DNA from: AM-0621 sp964386705
GTDB lineage: Bacteria > Planctomycetota > Planctomycetia > Planctomycetales > Planctomycetaceae
Assembly (NCBI GenBank): GCA_964386705.1
Contig: CAYLTY010000012.1
Location: 1 to 64,000, forward strand
DNA: 64,000 bases
Reading direction: 5' to 3'
Part shown: positions 25,107 through 35,052 of the stretch, piece by piece
Layout of the letters: every line of letters begins with the position of its first letter
How positions within the stretch are numbered: position 1 is the stretch's first letter
Position numbers and translations under genes: made by a program
The notes under the pieces: model-generated
Told to the model about the DNA's origin: nothing
Databases searched by the model: none
Seen by the model: the letters and a program-made list of their open reading frames with translations, nothing else

Positions 25107-25338
25107 ATCCTGCTTCAAGACGCGATGCGCCAATTAGGCCGGACAGTTTTTGTCCGACCTACACGGCTTTCGTCCCCACCTCGAGGGACCACCAGCGAGG
25201 CAGACGAGATGCACGCTTTCGCAAGCTATGGCTGCAACCTCACTTAAGTCGCCGATTCATCTATCTACAACAACTGCCGTAGTCATATTTCTACCATGCA
25301 GACTAAGCTTTCGGCCTTCTCAACCATCGGAGGATCAG

Positions 25339-26052
25339 ATGGTTTCCACGTGGCGTCTGCTCTTGATTGTGGTCGGCGTGTGCCTGACCGGGTGCTCTCA
25401 TTTTCGGATGGGGCAGCCGGGTTCGGGTATCAAGGCGGCTGCGCATGATGTCGATCAGAAATCCATCTACGTCGTTGGTCATGGCTGGCATACGGGGCTG
25501 GCTCTGCGCCCACAAGATATCTCGGCAGAACTCTGGCCCGAGGTTCGCAATTTCCAAAAGCACGACATCGTCGAGATCGGCTGGGGCGACGAAGGTTTCT
25601 ATCGAGCCAAGAAGATCACACTGCCGCTGGTGCTCGACGCGGCCTTGCTGCCCTCGGGCACCGTGATGCATGTCGCGGGAATGGATGGGCAGATCACACG
25701 AATCTTCCCGGCGAGCGACATTGTGGAAGTCCCGCTGACCGATTCACAGTTTGATGATCTCAGTCGCTCCATCGCAGCGAGCTTTCAGCGTGACGAAAAA
25801 ACCAACGCCGCCGAATGGCTCGGTCCCGGTCTGTACGGTGACAGCCAGTTCTTTCGAGCAAAGGGTTTGTACTACTTCCCGAAGACCTGCAATGTGTGGA
25901 CGGCCACTCAACTGCACGCCGCCGGTTGCCCGGTCCTGCTGCCGTCGCTGGCCTCATCCGCCGAGGGCGTCCTCACCCGCACGCGCCGCATCGGCAAGGT
26001 TGTTCAAGAGTCCCCCAGCGGTATTAAACTGGCGCTCTTGCGAAGCGAGTAA
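25339..26052 (+). CDS. DUF2459 (TIGR02117) family lipoprotein
   Basis: 237 residues from ATG 25339, preceded by CGGAGGATCAG. A lipoprotein signal is clear: WRLLLIVVGVCLTGC with lipid-attachment Cys19. The mature part matches the DUF2459/TIGR02117 family: SIYVVGHGWHTGLALRPQDI, VEIGWGDEGFYRA, and LYYFPKTCNVWTATQLHAAG, which holds conserved His and Cys residues typical of a papain-like/NlpC-related fold. The function is not established. The longer frame from 25150 is excluded by the lipobox. Confidence 0.88.
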   Translation: MVSTWRLLLIVVGVCLTGCSHFRMGQPGSGIKAAAHDVDQKSIYVVGHGWHTGLALRPQDISAELWPEVRNFQKHDIVEIGWGDEGFYRAKKITLPLVLDAALLPSGTVMHVAGMDGQITRIFPASDIVEVPLTDSQFDDLSRSIAASFQRDEKTNAAEWLGPGLYGDSQFFRAKGLYYFPKTCNVWTATQLHAAGCPVLLPSLASSAEGVLTRTRRIGKVVQESPSGIKLALLRSE

Positions 26053-26105
26053 ATCCCATCGAAGTTCCAAGTGTCGAGCGACAATTGAGGCTCTTGGAGT
26101 GCGTC

Positions 26106-26849
26106 ATGACCGCGATCGGACAATGGACCCCACCTAACGATCCCGACCTCCACGAAATCCTGAATAGTGCCTGGCGCGACGCCAAAGCCGGCATTCATGA
26201 TGTCGCGCTCGCGAAGTTTGTCTGGTTCCATCAGAACGCACTGTTGATCGATCAGAATTTCTCCGCCGTCCGACTTTCTTTTGCCCTCATGTATTGGCAT
26301 CGATTCGCTGAGGATTATCCGCCCGCGATGGACGCATTACTCGCTGCCCGCGATCAGGCCGAGTCGTCATTCATCCAGGCGGGTCACCGGTTCGCGGATT
26401 TCCAAGAACTTGCCGCTCTCAATAGAGAGCTGGGAGACGAAACGCGGACGGTGACGATCTTCAAGCAGGTATCCGAGATCAACAGCGAAGCTGCCCGGCG
26501 TGTGTACCACGTCGCAGAACGGGTGCTGGTGAAACAGGGAGAGTTAGAACTTTGCAATCCCTTTCTTGAGCCTAACAGACGTCTTGAGCTCGCACTGAAG
26601 GGGTTTCAGGTTCGTCGACGATTTGAAATGAACCGGTCTCACCCTGGATTGCGACCGCCGGAAACGGGCTACGATGACTTGATTCATAACATTGCAACGC
26701 TCGTAGCGTTGCTCGTCTTCAACAACCGCGAGCCAGAAGCTAAGGCTGTTGCCCGTAATGCTCAGGCCGCGCTACCCGACCACCCAATCATGGCAGACCT
26801 GGAATCCGCGCTCGCCGGCCAGCTTCCGGCATCGCCGTATCGGCGTTAG
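26106..26849 (+). CDS. Cytoplasmic helical protein of unknown function
   Basis: 247 residues from ATG 26106, with TTGGAG 9 bp before it. No signal peptide or membrane segment. It is mostly helical: HEILNSAWRDAKAGIHDVAL, FALMYWHRFAEDYPPAMDAL and DLIHNIATLVALLVFNNREP have the rhythm of TPR-like helix pairs, for example an Ala-rich AKAVARNAQAALPDHP pair at the end typical of such repeats. A scaffold or protein-binding role is possible. I do not recognise the family. It starts 53 bp after the lipoprotein gene, so cotranscription is possible. Confidence 0.72.
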   Translation: MTAIGQWTPPNDPDLHEILNSAWRDAKAGIHDVALAKFVWFHQNALLIDQNFSAVRLSFALMYWHRFAEDYPPAMDALLAARDQAESSFIQAGHRFADFQELAALNRELGDETRTVTIFKQVSEINSEAARRVYHVAERVLVKQGELELCNPFLEPNRRLELALKGFQVRRRFEMNRSHPGLRPPETGYDDLIHNIATLVALLVFNNREPEAKAVARNAQAALPDHPIMADLESALAGQLPASPYRR

Positions 26850-26970
26850 GCAATTCGCCAGCTGGCGTGGCGTGAAGTTTACCGCCCGTCGCGTTGTGAG
26901 CACCTGAAGGTCGCAGCTAACCTCTTGCCTCGCCACTTTGAGTTTCGTGGTTGTTTCTTGAGGGCATGAG

Positions 26971-29769
26971 ATGCGCAGACTCGTGATCGCTCTTTCTGTT
27001 GTCGCAGTGTTTGGACTGACCAGTTCGATCCCTGCCGCCGACAAAGCTCCGGCACCGGACTATACGAAGCAGATCGCTCCGATCTTCAACAAGCATTGCG
27101 CGGGCTGTCACAACGCTCAGGACCGCGAAGGCAAGTTCTCCACCGAGTCGTTTGCCGACCTGCAGAAGGGCGGATCGCACGGTCCGGCAGTGCAGGGGGG
27201 AGACGCCAAATCGAGCCGCCTGTTCCTGATGATCAGCGGGCAGGCCAAGCCGGTCATGCCGCCCAAGGGCGAAGAGCCGCTCAAGCCCGAACAGATTGAA
27301 TTGATCCGTTTGTGGATCGAGGCGGGGGCGAAGGGTCCTGATGGTGTCGAGCCTGTGCGGCGCGAACTCAGCGTGCCCAAGCTGCCCGGGGCGAAGCTGA
27401 AAGCTCAACCGATTGCCTCGCTGGCACTGTCACCTAATGGCAAGCAACTGGCGGTGGCGCGCTTTCAGCGCGTTGAGATCCGCGATGCGCAAACAGACCA
27501 AATCATTCGTGAGATCCCTAATCTGCCGGGCAAAGTGAACTCGGTGGACTACTCGCAGGACAGTGCGTGGCTGGCAACCGGGTCGGGAGTGCCGGGGCTG
27601 TTCGGTCAGGCGGCGATTTGGAATGCCGAAAATGGACAGCTCGTGCGCGCGTTCGAGGGACATCGCGACACGGTCTACGATGCAGTCATCAGCCCTGATC
27701 GCAAGCTGCTCGCAACCGCCAGCTACGATCGCAAAATCATTCTGTGGGATACTTCGAACGGTCAGCAGGTCCGCGTGCTGGATGGTCACAACGGTGCGGT
27801 CTTCGATCTCGCCTTCAGTCCGGACGGAACTATTCTGGCGAGCGCCAGCGCCGATCAGACCATCAAACTGTGGCAGGTCGCGACCGGCGTGCGACTGGAC
27901 ACTCTGAGCCAGCCACTCAAGGAACAATACACCGTCGCCTTCAGCCCGAACGGTGAGTTCGTAGCGGGTGGCGGACTGGATAACCGCATTCGAGTCTGGC
28001 GACTGATCTCGCGCGACAAACCGCAGATCAACCCGCTGGTCTTCGCGCGGTTCGCTCACGAAGGCGCCGTGCTGCGCATCGCGTTTTCGCCAGACGGCCA
28101 GCGAGTCGCTTCAGTCGCCGACGATCAATCGTTGAAACTGTGGGAGACCAAAGACTTCACGCAGATCGCCGCCTTCGAACGACAGCCAGACGTCACCACC
28201 ACGCTCAACTTCAGCGCGGACAGCAAGTTCGTGCACGTGGGCCGCGTGAACGGTTCGCTGCAAAAGTACCCGGTTCCGGCCGGCACGTCGCAGGCGCCGA
28301 CGACCACCGTCGCGGGAAGTGCGGCTCCGATGCCTGTGATGGCGGACTTCAAGCAGCTCACGGAAGCCGAACCGAATGATACGCCGCAGACCGCCGGAAC
28401 TCTGGAACTGCCCGCGAAGCTGAAGGGCTCAATCACGGCTGCGGCTGGTCAGTCCTCTGACGCGGACATCTTCAAGTTCGAAGCCAAGGCCGAGCAAACG
28501 TGGGTCTTCGAGATGAACGCCGCCCGTGCGGGTTCGATGCTCGATTCGAAGCTGGAAGTTCTCGATGCCGGCGGCAAGCGCATTCCGCGCGTGCTGCTGC
28601 AGGCCGTACGCGATTCGTATGTCACGTTCCGGGGTATCGACTCCAACACACGTGATGCCCGTCTGCAGAACTGGGAAGAGATGGACCTCAACCAACTGGT
28701 CTACATGAATGGCGAAGTCGCGAAGCTGTGGCTCTGGCCGCGCGGACCCGATTCGGGCTTCGTCTTCTATCCGCACACCGGCAATCGTCGCACGTTCTTT
28801 GATACGACAGCGACGTCGCATGCTTTGAACGAGCCGGCGTATATCGTCGAACCGTATGCGCCGACCAGCCGTCCGCTGCCGAACGGGTTGCCGATCTTCA
28901 CCGTGTACTACGAGAACGACGATGATTCGGAACGCGAACTGGGCAGCGATTCGCGGCTGACGTTCACAGCACCGGCCGACGGCACATACCTGGTGCGCGT
29001 CAGCGACGTGCGCGGCTTTCAAGGTGAGAAGTTTTCGTATGAGTTGACCGCTCGTCCGCTGCAGCCGGACTTCAGCGCGAAGCTCAACGGCGAGAACCCG
29101 ACCGTGGGCGCAGGCAGCGGTCGTGAGTTCAACATCACGATCGATCGCAAAGACGGCTTTGAAGGTGAGATCCGTATCGACATTGAAGGTCTACCACCAG
29201 GCTATTCAGCGACGACGCCCTTGTTCATCCAAGAGGGACAGAGCATTGCCTACGGCACGCTGAACGTGACTGCCGATGCCGCCAAGCCAACTCCTGAGAA
29301 CGCAAAAGCATCGAAGGTCGTGGCAACAGCGACGATCAACGGTGTCGAAATGAAGCGTCCATTAAACGGCTTTGGTGAAATCAAGCTAAGCGAAAAGCCG
29401 AAGGTGCTGGTGGCGATTACTCCCGACGCGACTGCGTCCGCAGAAGAAGTCGCTGCGGCGTTCGGGCACAACAACGCGCTTGAACTGACCATCAAGCCAG
29501 GCACGACGATTACCGCGAAGGTACGCATCGACCGTAACAAGTTCGATGGTCGAGTCGGTTTTGAAGCAATCGCTCAGAACCTGCCGCACGGAGTGATCGT
29601 CGACAACATTGGCCTGAACGGTCTCTTGATCGTCGAGGGCCAGTCCGAGCGTCAGTTCTTTCTGACTGCAGCTCCTTGGGTGCCTGAGCAAACTCGGGTG
29701 TTCCACCTGAAAGCCAACGAAGATGGCGGTCAAACATCGTGGCCGATCATCCTGAAAGTGAAACGCTGA
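26971..29769 (+). CDS. Secreted cytochrome c / WD40 / PPC-domain protein
   Basis: 932 residues. Signal peptide at 1-23. A planctomycete-type cytochrome c segment follows with heme motif CAGCH (Cys43, Cys46, His47). Residues about 130-435 form a WD40 propeller, with blades ending in repeats such as LLATASYDRKIILWD, ILASASADQTIKLWQ and RVASVADDQSLKLWE. At about 466-560 lies a bacterial pre-peptidase C-terminal domain (EAEPNDTPQTAGTLELPAKL), with a second PPC-like stretch near 640-700. The rest is Ig-like. The layout is characteristic of planctomycete periplasmic proteins usually paired with DUF1549/DUF1553 or DUF1501 proteins, absent here. Electron transfer or surface scaffolding is inferred. 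Confidence 0.92.
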   Translation: MRRLVIALSVVAVFGLTSSIPAADKAPAPDYTKQIAPIFNKHCAGCHNAQDREGKFSTESFADLQKGGSHGPAVQGGDAKSSRLFLMISGQAKPVMPPKGEEPLKPEQIELIRLWIEAGAKGPDGVEPVRRELSVPKLPGAKLKAQPIASLALSPNGKQLAVARFQRVEIRDAQTDQIIREIPNLPGKVNSVDYSQDSAWLATGSGVPGLFGQAAIWNAENGQLVRAFEGHRDTVYDAVISPDRKLLATASYDRKIILWDTSNGQQVRVLDGHNGAVFDLAFSPDGTILASASADQTIKLWQVATGVRLDTLSQPLKEQYTVAFSPNGEFVAGGGLDNRIRVWRLISRDKPQINPLVFARFAHEGAVLRIAFSPDGQRVASVADDQSLKLWETKDFTQIAAFERQPDVTTTLNFSADSKFVHVGRVNGSLQKYPVPAGTSQAPTTTVAGSAAPMPVMADFKQLTEAEPNDTPQTAGTLELPAKLKGSITAAAGQSSDADIFKFEAKAEQTWVFEMNAARAGSMLDSKLEVLDAGGKRIPRVLLQAVRDSYVTFRGIDSNTRDARLQNWEEMDLNQLVYMNGEVAKLWLWPRGPDSGFVFYPHTGNRRTFFDTTATSHALNEPAYIVEPYAPTSRPLPNGLPIFTVYYENDDDSERELGSDSRLTFTAPADGTYLVRVSDVRGFQGEKFSYELTARPLQPDFSAKLNGENPTVGAGSGREFNITIDRKDGFEGEIRIDIEGLPPGYSATTPLFIQEGQSIAYGTLNVTADAAKPTPENAKASKVVATATINGVEMKRPLNGFGEIKLSEKPKVLVAITPDATASAEEVAAAFGHNNALELTIKPGTTITAKVRIDRNKFDGRVGFEAIAQNLPHGVIVDNIGLNGLLIVEGQSERQFFLTAAPWVPEQTRVFHLKANEDGGQTSWPIILKVKR

Positions 29770-29852
29770 CTCGCTTGGCAAAGAGAGCAATCAGAGTGGG
29801 GTAAGTGGTGGCACGAAACCCATCTGCTAAATGAACGCGTCTTTGTTTTTTG

Positions 29853-29925
29853 TTTTCCCGCAGAGGCGCAGAGCTCGCAGAGAAATGCGATTCTTCTCCG
29901 CGAGCTCTGCGCCTCTGCGGGGAAA
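29853..29925. repeat. Long inverted repeat
   Basis: Left arm TTTTCCCGCAGAGGCGCAGA... and right arm ...TCTGCGCCTCTGCGGGGAAA pair over about 30 bp with few mismatches and an 11-nt loop. The motif CGCAGAGGCGCAGAG recurs in many environmental genomes. Here it lies after the cytochrome/WD40 gene and may also end its transcript. Confidence 0.75.
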
Positions 29926-29976
29926 CCTGAAAGCCGTGCGTCTCCCAACTGCATCACGTTAGAAAAGAAACTGCTT

Positions 29977-30984
29977 GTGTCTTCTTCTCCAGAGTCTGCT
30001 CAGTCTCAATCCATTCCGAATGAGATCTTGCGTCAGTGTCTGTTTCTGGCAGGGCCCACAGCGAGCGGAAAGACGGACGTCTCACTGCTGCTGGCCGAGC
30101 GACTGGGCAACATCGAGATTGTATCGCTCGATTCCATGACGCTGTATCGCGGTATGGACGTCGGCACCGCGAAGCCTTCGCGACGGCAACGCGAAGCCGT
30201 GCCGCATCACCTCATCGATATCATCGACCCGGAAGTTGAATACAGCGTGGCTGAGTACCTCGCCGCTGTGCGCGTGGCGTGTGAGGAGATCGTGGCGCGC
30301 GGACACCGTCCGTTGTTTGTCGGCGGCACAGGTCTTTATCTGCGATCGGTATTACGCGGAGTGTTTGAAGGTCCGCCAGCGGACTGGACCATTCGCAATC
30401 GCTTGGAACAACAGGCAAAAGACGCAGCGGACCGCGGTGACCACTATTGGCTGATGCGTCAACTCGAGAAGGTCGACTCGGAATCCGCCCTGCGACTGCA
30501 TCCCAACGACCAGCGCAGGCTGATTCGTGCGATCGAGGTTTACGAACTCACCGGTCAACCGTTGTCGAAGCAGCAGAATCAACCCGCGCTGCCAGCCGAT
30601 CAACGACCGCCGCACGTGTACTGGCTCGACCCTTCGCGCGACTGGCTGCATGAACGAATCAACCGGCGAGTCGAACAGATGCTGGAAGTCGGGCTGATTG
30701 AGGAAGTTCGCTTCCTAATGGGACGTTCGCAGGGCATGAGCCACACTGCTCAGCAAGGATTGGGTTACAAGGAAGTGATCGACGCTTTGGGCAATGATCC
30801 AGCGGCGGAATTGTCCGCGAGCCAGCTGATTGAGGTTCAGGAACTCATCCAGGCTCGTACACGACAATTCGCCAAGCGACAGACAACCTGGTTCCGCAAC
30901 CTCGAAGAATGCTCACCGATCACGCTGAAGGGCGACGAATCACCCTCCGATATCGCACAGTTGCTGCAATCGCGATTGGCGTGA
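29977..30984 (+). CDS. miaA: tRNA dimethylallyltransferase
   Basis: 335 residues, usual length about 310. P-loop GPTASGKT at residues 26-33, substrate motif LDSMTLYRGMDVGTAKPS, the conserved PHHLIDIIDP, FVGGTGLYLRSVLRG and C-terminal QGLGYKEVIDAL followed by TRQFAKRQTTWFRN. All are diagnostic for MiaA, which transfers a dimethylallyl group to the N6 of A37 in tRNAs reading UNN codons. The start is GTG at 29977. It is a single gene, convergent with the large unknown gene, with 60 bp between the stops. Confidence 0.96.
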   Translation: MSSSPESAQSQSIPNEILRQCLFLAGPTASGKTDVSLLLAERLGNIEIVSLDSMTLYRGMDVGTAKPSRRQREAVPHHLIDIIDPEVEYSVAEYLAAVRVACEEIVARGHRPLFVGGTGLYLRSVLRGVFEGPPADWTIRNRLEQQAKDAADRGDHYWLMRQLEKVDSESALRLHPNDQRRLIRAIEVYELTGQPLSKQQNQPALPADQRPPHVYWLDPSRDWLHERINRRVEQMLEVGLIEEVRFLMGRSQGMSHTAQQGLGYKEVIDALGNDPAAELSASQLIEVQELIQARTRQFAKRQTTWFRNLEECSPITLKGDESPSDIAQLLQSRLA

Positions 30985-31044
30985 GATTCACATCCGAGAC
31001 AAATGAATCCAGTCCGTTCTGATCGCGGACCGATGAGCGACTTG

Positions 31045-34000
31045 CTATTCCTTGCGGCGGCGGCCGGGGTTCTTTTTGGTGCGCTCGGATGACAGGGACT
31101 CGCCCCAGACATGAAGCTGGGCTCGCACTTCCTCTTCGTTGACGTGCCGCACGGGCAGGCGCAATTCCAGCTCCGGGGGCTTGATATAATCCGAAGGGGC
31201 TTCGAGGCGCGAGACTTCGCGTTCGATGTCCTGCAGCCATTGCGGGACATCGACGGCGGAACCAGTCTGGTCCTGCATGTAGCTCACGACTTCCTGACGC
31301 AGGCGTTCGAACTTTTCAGCGGCGGCGGGAGTGTGCTGCATCGCGGGTTCGACCAGCGCCAGCATGCGGTTCACGGCCAGCGGCTTGATAAAACGTTCCT
31401 TCAGACGATCGCTGATCGACGGCAGGTGCACGCCATACTTTTGTTCGAGATCACGCAGGTTTGATATATGCTTGTCAGCGTCAGCCCGCGAGTTGGCTTC
31501 CAGAAAATCTTCCAGCATACCCAGCGCCTGCGGACGCGATGACATCGCCAGCGAACGATGCACGATGCTTTCCGGAATGCGTTCCCACGCCTGACGGTCG
31601 TAACCGGCTTCGATCCGCAGAAAGTCGAGCAGCACGTAAAACTTGTCGCCGTAGTCCGACTGCGTTGTCGTCGTATTATATTCGAGGAACCGGTCGAAGC
31701 GGTCCACGATGGCCGAGTAGGTGAGTTCAATGAACTCGATAGCCACATCGCGTTCCAGGTCGCCACGCTCAATCGCGGCCAGCAATTGATTCGGGTGCAG
31801 AGGGTCTTCCTGCTGCTCGAGTTGTTCGAGGTACCAGTCGACACCGTTGTGCAGGATGACGCGCAGATTACCCAGCGTCAGTGACTTCGGATGAAAAAGT
31901 TCCGAACCATACTGCTCAATGAACTCTTTGATGTCCTGCCACATCAGGTCATGCCGCAGACCTTCGACTGATGACAGCCGCATGGTCTGACTGTGCTTCA
32001 GCCACTGGTCGCTGTAGTGAGCCAGCACATCGCCGATAATGGTGATGAGTTCGTCGTCCGCGAAGTTGCTATCCTGCCACTTGGCGGCGGACTCGATCAG
32101 ACAATCCATCGTATTACGCAGCGCCGTGCGGAAGATACGATCGAATTCAGTGACCGACATCTGGCTCGGCCGCGTCTCACGTTCCATGCGATGCGCGAGT
32201 CGCACCACATGCCAGGTTTCGCGGTAGAGGCCCAGTCGCGGCAGTTGTTTCAGCAGGAACCGCAGGTCGGCCTGCACCGTACGCGCGGCGAGGATCTGAT
32301 CCGGATGCCCGCCATTATCAAGCGGAACATACAGCAGCGGTTTTTTGGACAAGCGACGGAACTGCGCGCCGAGCAGGCGGCGCACCTCACCGACGTCCTG
32401 CGTCAGCACGGCTCGATAGAAGCCGATCATGTTGCGATCGTCTTCGCTGATCTCGTTGCTGGCGACGACGTCCGGCAGCAGACACAGCAGACCGATCTCA
32501 GCGATACGGCAGTTGATATGCGCGGCGATCGTTGTATTTAATAAGTAGAATTTCGTCTGCAGTTGAATATCAAATTCAACGTTCGCGTCGTGATCACCGC
32601 TGGTTTCGTCGATGCCTTGCCGCCAGATGGATTCCATCAGGCCTTGCAGGTCGGTCTGCAACTGACGCACCCGACGCCACCAGTTGAGCACCGCTTCTGA
32701 ACGCTCGGGGTCCAGCGGCTGGCCAGCGTTACCGGGAACGCCGAAGTGTTCCACCGCCAGCGCACCACCTGAAATCTGCCAGAGCTGAGCCAGCGCCATC
32801 ACGAACTTGATGCGCGGCTCCAGCATCCGATTGATAAGTTCAAATTCGGTATTACCCAGCGACGAGCCGCTGTCGGCGATATCGCCCATCTGACCATCGT
32901 CAGCGGAGTCCTTGAACGTGACGTCGTCATAGGCGGCTTTGAAGAGATTGTCCTCATCGTCGTCCGCTTCGTTCCATTCGCCTTCGGGAGTTTCACCTTC
33001 CCATTTGTCGGATTCGGCAGGCTTTCGCGGCGGAGTATCCGAGTAGTTATCCAGCTTGGGGACTTCCCAGTACTCACCGGCGTTGGCTTCGAGGTAGTCG
33101 AACAGACGACGGATCGAACTCCAGTCGACCGGCAACTTCATCGCGCCATCCGGCCCGGCCGTGAAGCGTTCCATCCAGGCGATCAACAAGGCCTGAATCG
33201 AGAACGGTCCAGACTCGATGCCGATCTCTTCCGCGCGGCTGAGCCATTGCACCAGCAGCGCCATCGCCGCGATGTGATCACCCTTTGAGAGCAGGATCTC
33301 AATCACGCAGGCGTAGGCTTTCGGCGACTCAAAGCGTTCCACGTGCTTGCGCCAGAACGCGATGTTGCCCGCCGCTTCACCCGCCGCCCGCCATTCCGCC
33401 AGGGCTGCCGCGACATGCTGAGCAGACTCCAGACTTTCATGACCTTCGACTTTGGGGAGCTCTTCGATGACATAACTGGCAAACTGGTCCCAGTACGTAG
33501 CGAGCTTCTCAAAGCGGGCAGTGATCTCGTTGAGAATCGTTTTCTCGCCCTGCGCCGCCGCCTCGGTGAGCGCTCGCGAAAATACGCCGAAAATGCGTTC
33601 GAGCATTTCCAGCAGAGTCTCGGCACGTTGATCGGGGATGCTGTCTTCGCGGGCGGCGAACAGCGGGAAATTGCCCTGAAATCCAAGGATATTCCACGGA
33701 TCGACGAGCGCTCCACAGTGGATGCCGCGATGCAGCAGGTCATCAATTTCCGCGAGAAGCTGATTCGCCTGCGCGATCTGTCCGCCCTCAATCGAGCGTT
33801 GAGCCGACGTCAGCCGCCACTGGATCTCGGTTTCAAACCGGGCCGACGCACAGGGGATAATCTCGGCGTCATGCCGAGCGGCTTCCGTATAACCCATGCG
33901 GGCGTAGCAGATCGCCAGATGGCGATGCTGCACCTGAGCCGCTCCATAGTGGGCGAGATACAGATTTAGCGACTGTCGCACGTGCCCGAATGGCTGCTGC

Positions 34001-35052
34001 GTCGTCTGCGATTCGCGCTGCAACCGCTTCGCCCGCGCGCCGCTCAGCGTCTGCAGCAGTCGCAGATAAAAGTCGTCGCGCTGGCGAGCGACCTTCGGGA
34101 GCAAGGACGTCAGCGTGACATTCGAGTCATGCGAGGCCGGTCCGTCACCACTGATCGCTGACGCCATCAACATCGTACCGCACAGCACGGCGCCGGTGTC
34201 GAAGATGGCTTCCTTCTGATCGGACTGCTGCGACACCCACTGCACCAGGGCGTCCAGAATGATCTTCCGCACGACGAAGCGGCGGTAGTACCCCCGACCG
34301 TCGATCAGGTGCGGATCCCACTCGCCGAACAAGTAGTTGGTCCGCTTGAACATCGGGTGATCGTGATCGTACGCCCGCATGTCCAACGCCAGCTCGTCCA
34401 TATTGGAGATGTCGAAGCGAGCGGACGCCAGGACTTCCTGAGGCGCGTTCCGCAAGAGTTCCAGCGCCTGCTCCACGACTGATTGATACGGGGTGGCACA
34501 CACTCCGGCGCCCGCGATGTAGAGCGGCAGCGGCCGGGTGCGCTCATGCTCGTAGGGAGCCATCTTCTGCCCGGTTTCCAGCACGGCCAGCGGTCGATAG
34601 CCCAGAAAATCGTTCAGACGTTCGATGGCGCCCGAAACAATCCGGGGCGTTTCGTCCCAAGGGCCGCCCTCAGCCAGCGTGGCCTCGAAGACTCGCCCGA
34701 GAAAGAACGGATTCAGAAAATCCTGATCCGTCAGATGAAACAGCAGGTCCGCATGATGAGTGCGAAAACCCGGCAGGACGTGATCGAAGACCAGCGGCAG
34801 CAACGATTCGACCTGCGTGGAGTCGCTGAACACCGACGACGTGCGTTTGAGCGTCGCGAGCGATTCGGTCAAAGCCTGACGCAAAGGATCCCAACCGGAC
34901 TCAAAACCCGTCCGCACCGCCAACTGGTTGAGCAGGCCGAGGATAACCGGGTCAGATTTTCCGCTGGAGAAGTTCAGGTAGCCCAACACCTTCGAGAAGA
35001 GTTTTTCCAACTCATCCGTTGGTGTCGGCCCAGGTTCATTGCGATCTGACAT
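31045..35052 (-). CDS. Very large cytoplasmic protein of unknown function
   Basis: 1335 residues from ATG 35052 (MSDRNEPGPTPTDELEKLFS); the frame is open to 35103 but the extra residues look non-coding. No signal peptide and no membrane helices. It is helical throughout, with segments such as RMGYTEAARHDAEIIPCASA that resemble TPR/SEL1-like solenoid repeats. An acidic low-complexity stretch lies at about 685-730 (EWNEADDDEDNLFKAAYDDV). The C-terminal 100 residues include PPELELRLPVRHVNEEEVRA and a basic tail KNPGRRRKE. Codon usage is even throughout, so this looks like one intact gene. I do not recognise a family and suggest a scaffold function only tentatively. Confidence 0.85.
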   Translation of the reverse strand: MSDRNEPGPTPTDELEKLFSKVLGYLNFSSGKSDPVILGLLNQLAVRTGFESGWDPLRQALTESLATLKRTSSVFSDSTQVESLLPLVFDHVLPGFRTHHADLLFHLTDQDFLNPFFLGRVFEATLAEGGPWDETPRIVSGAIERLNDFLGYRPLAVLETGQKMAPYEHERTRPLPLYIAGAGVCATPYQSVVEQALELLRNAPQEVLASARFDISNMDELALDMRAYDHDHPMFKRTNYLFGEWDPHLIDGRGYYRRFVVRKIILDALVQWVSQQSDQKEAIFDTGAVLCGTMLMASAISGDGPASHDSNVTLTSLLPKVARQRDDFYLRLLQTLSGARAKRLQRESQTTQQPFGHVRQSLNLYLAHYGAAQVQHRHLAICYARMGYTEAARHDAEIIPCASARFETEIQWRLTSAQRSIEGGQIAQANQLLAEIDDLLHRGIHCGALVDPWNILGFQGNFPLFAAREDSIPDQRAETLLEMLERIFGVFSRALTEAAAQGEKTILNEITARFEKLATYWDQFASYVIEELPKVEGHESLESAQHVAAALAEWRAAGEAAGNIAFWRKHVERFESPKAYACVIEILLSKGDHIAAMALLVQWLSRAEEIGIESGPFSIQALLIAWMERFTAGPDGAMKLPVDWSSIRRLFDYLEANAGEYWEVPKLDNYSDTPPRKPAESDKWEGETPEGEWNEADDDEDNLFKAAYDDVTFKDSADDGQMGDIADSGSSLGNTEFELINRMLEPRIKFVMALAQLWQISGGALAVEHFGVPGNAGQPLDPERSEAVLNWWRRVRQLQTDLQGLMESIWRQGIDETSGDHDANVEFDIQLQTKFYLLNTTIAAHINCRIAEIGLLCLLPDVVASNEISEDDRNMIGFYRAVLTQDVGEVRRLLGAQFRRLSKKPLLYVPLDNGGHPDQILAARTVQADLRFLLKQLPRLGLYRETWHVVRLAHRMERETRPSQMSVTEFDRIFRTALRNTMDCLIESAAKWQDSNFADDELITIIGDVLAHYSDQWLKHSQTMRLSSVEGLRHDLMWQDIKEFIEQYGSELFHPKSLTLGNLRVILHNGVDWYLEQLEQQEDPLHPNQLLAAIERGDLERDVAIEFIELTYSAIVDRFDRFLEYNTTTTQSDYGDKFYVLLDFLRIEAGYDRQAWERIPESIVHRSLAMSSRPQALGMLEDFLEANSRADADKHISNLRDLEQKYGVHLPSISDRLKERFIKPLAVNRMLALVEPAMQHTPAAAEKFERLRQEVVSYMQDQTGSAVDVPQWLQDIEREVSRLEAPSDYIKPPELELRLPVRHVNEEEVRAQLHVWGESLSSERTKKNPGRRRKE

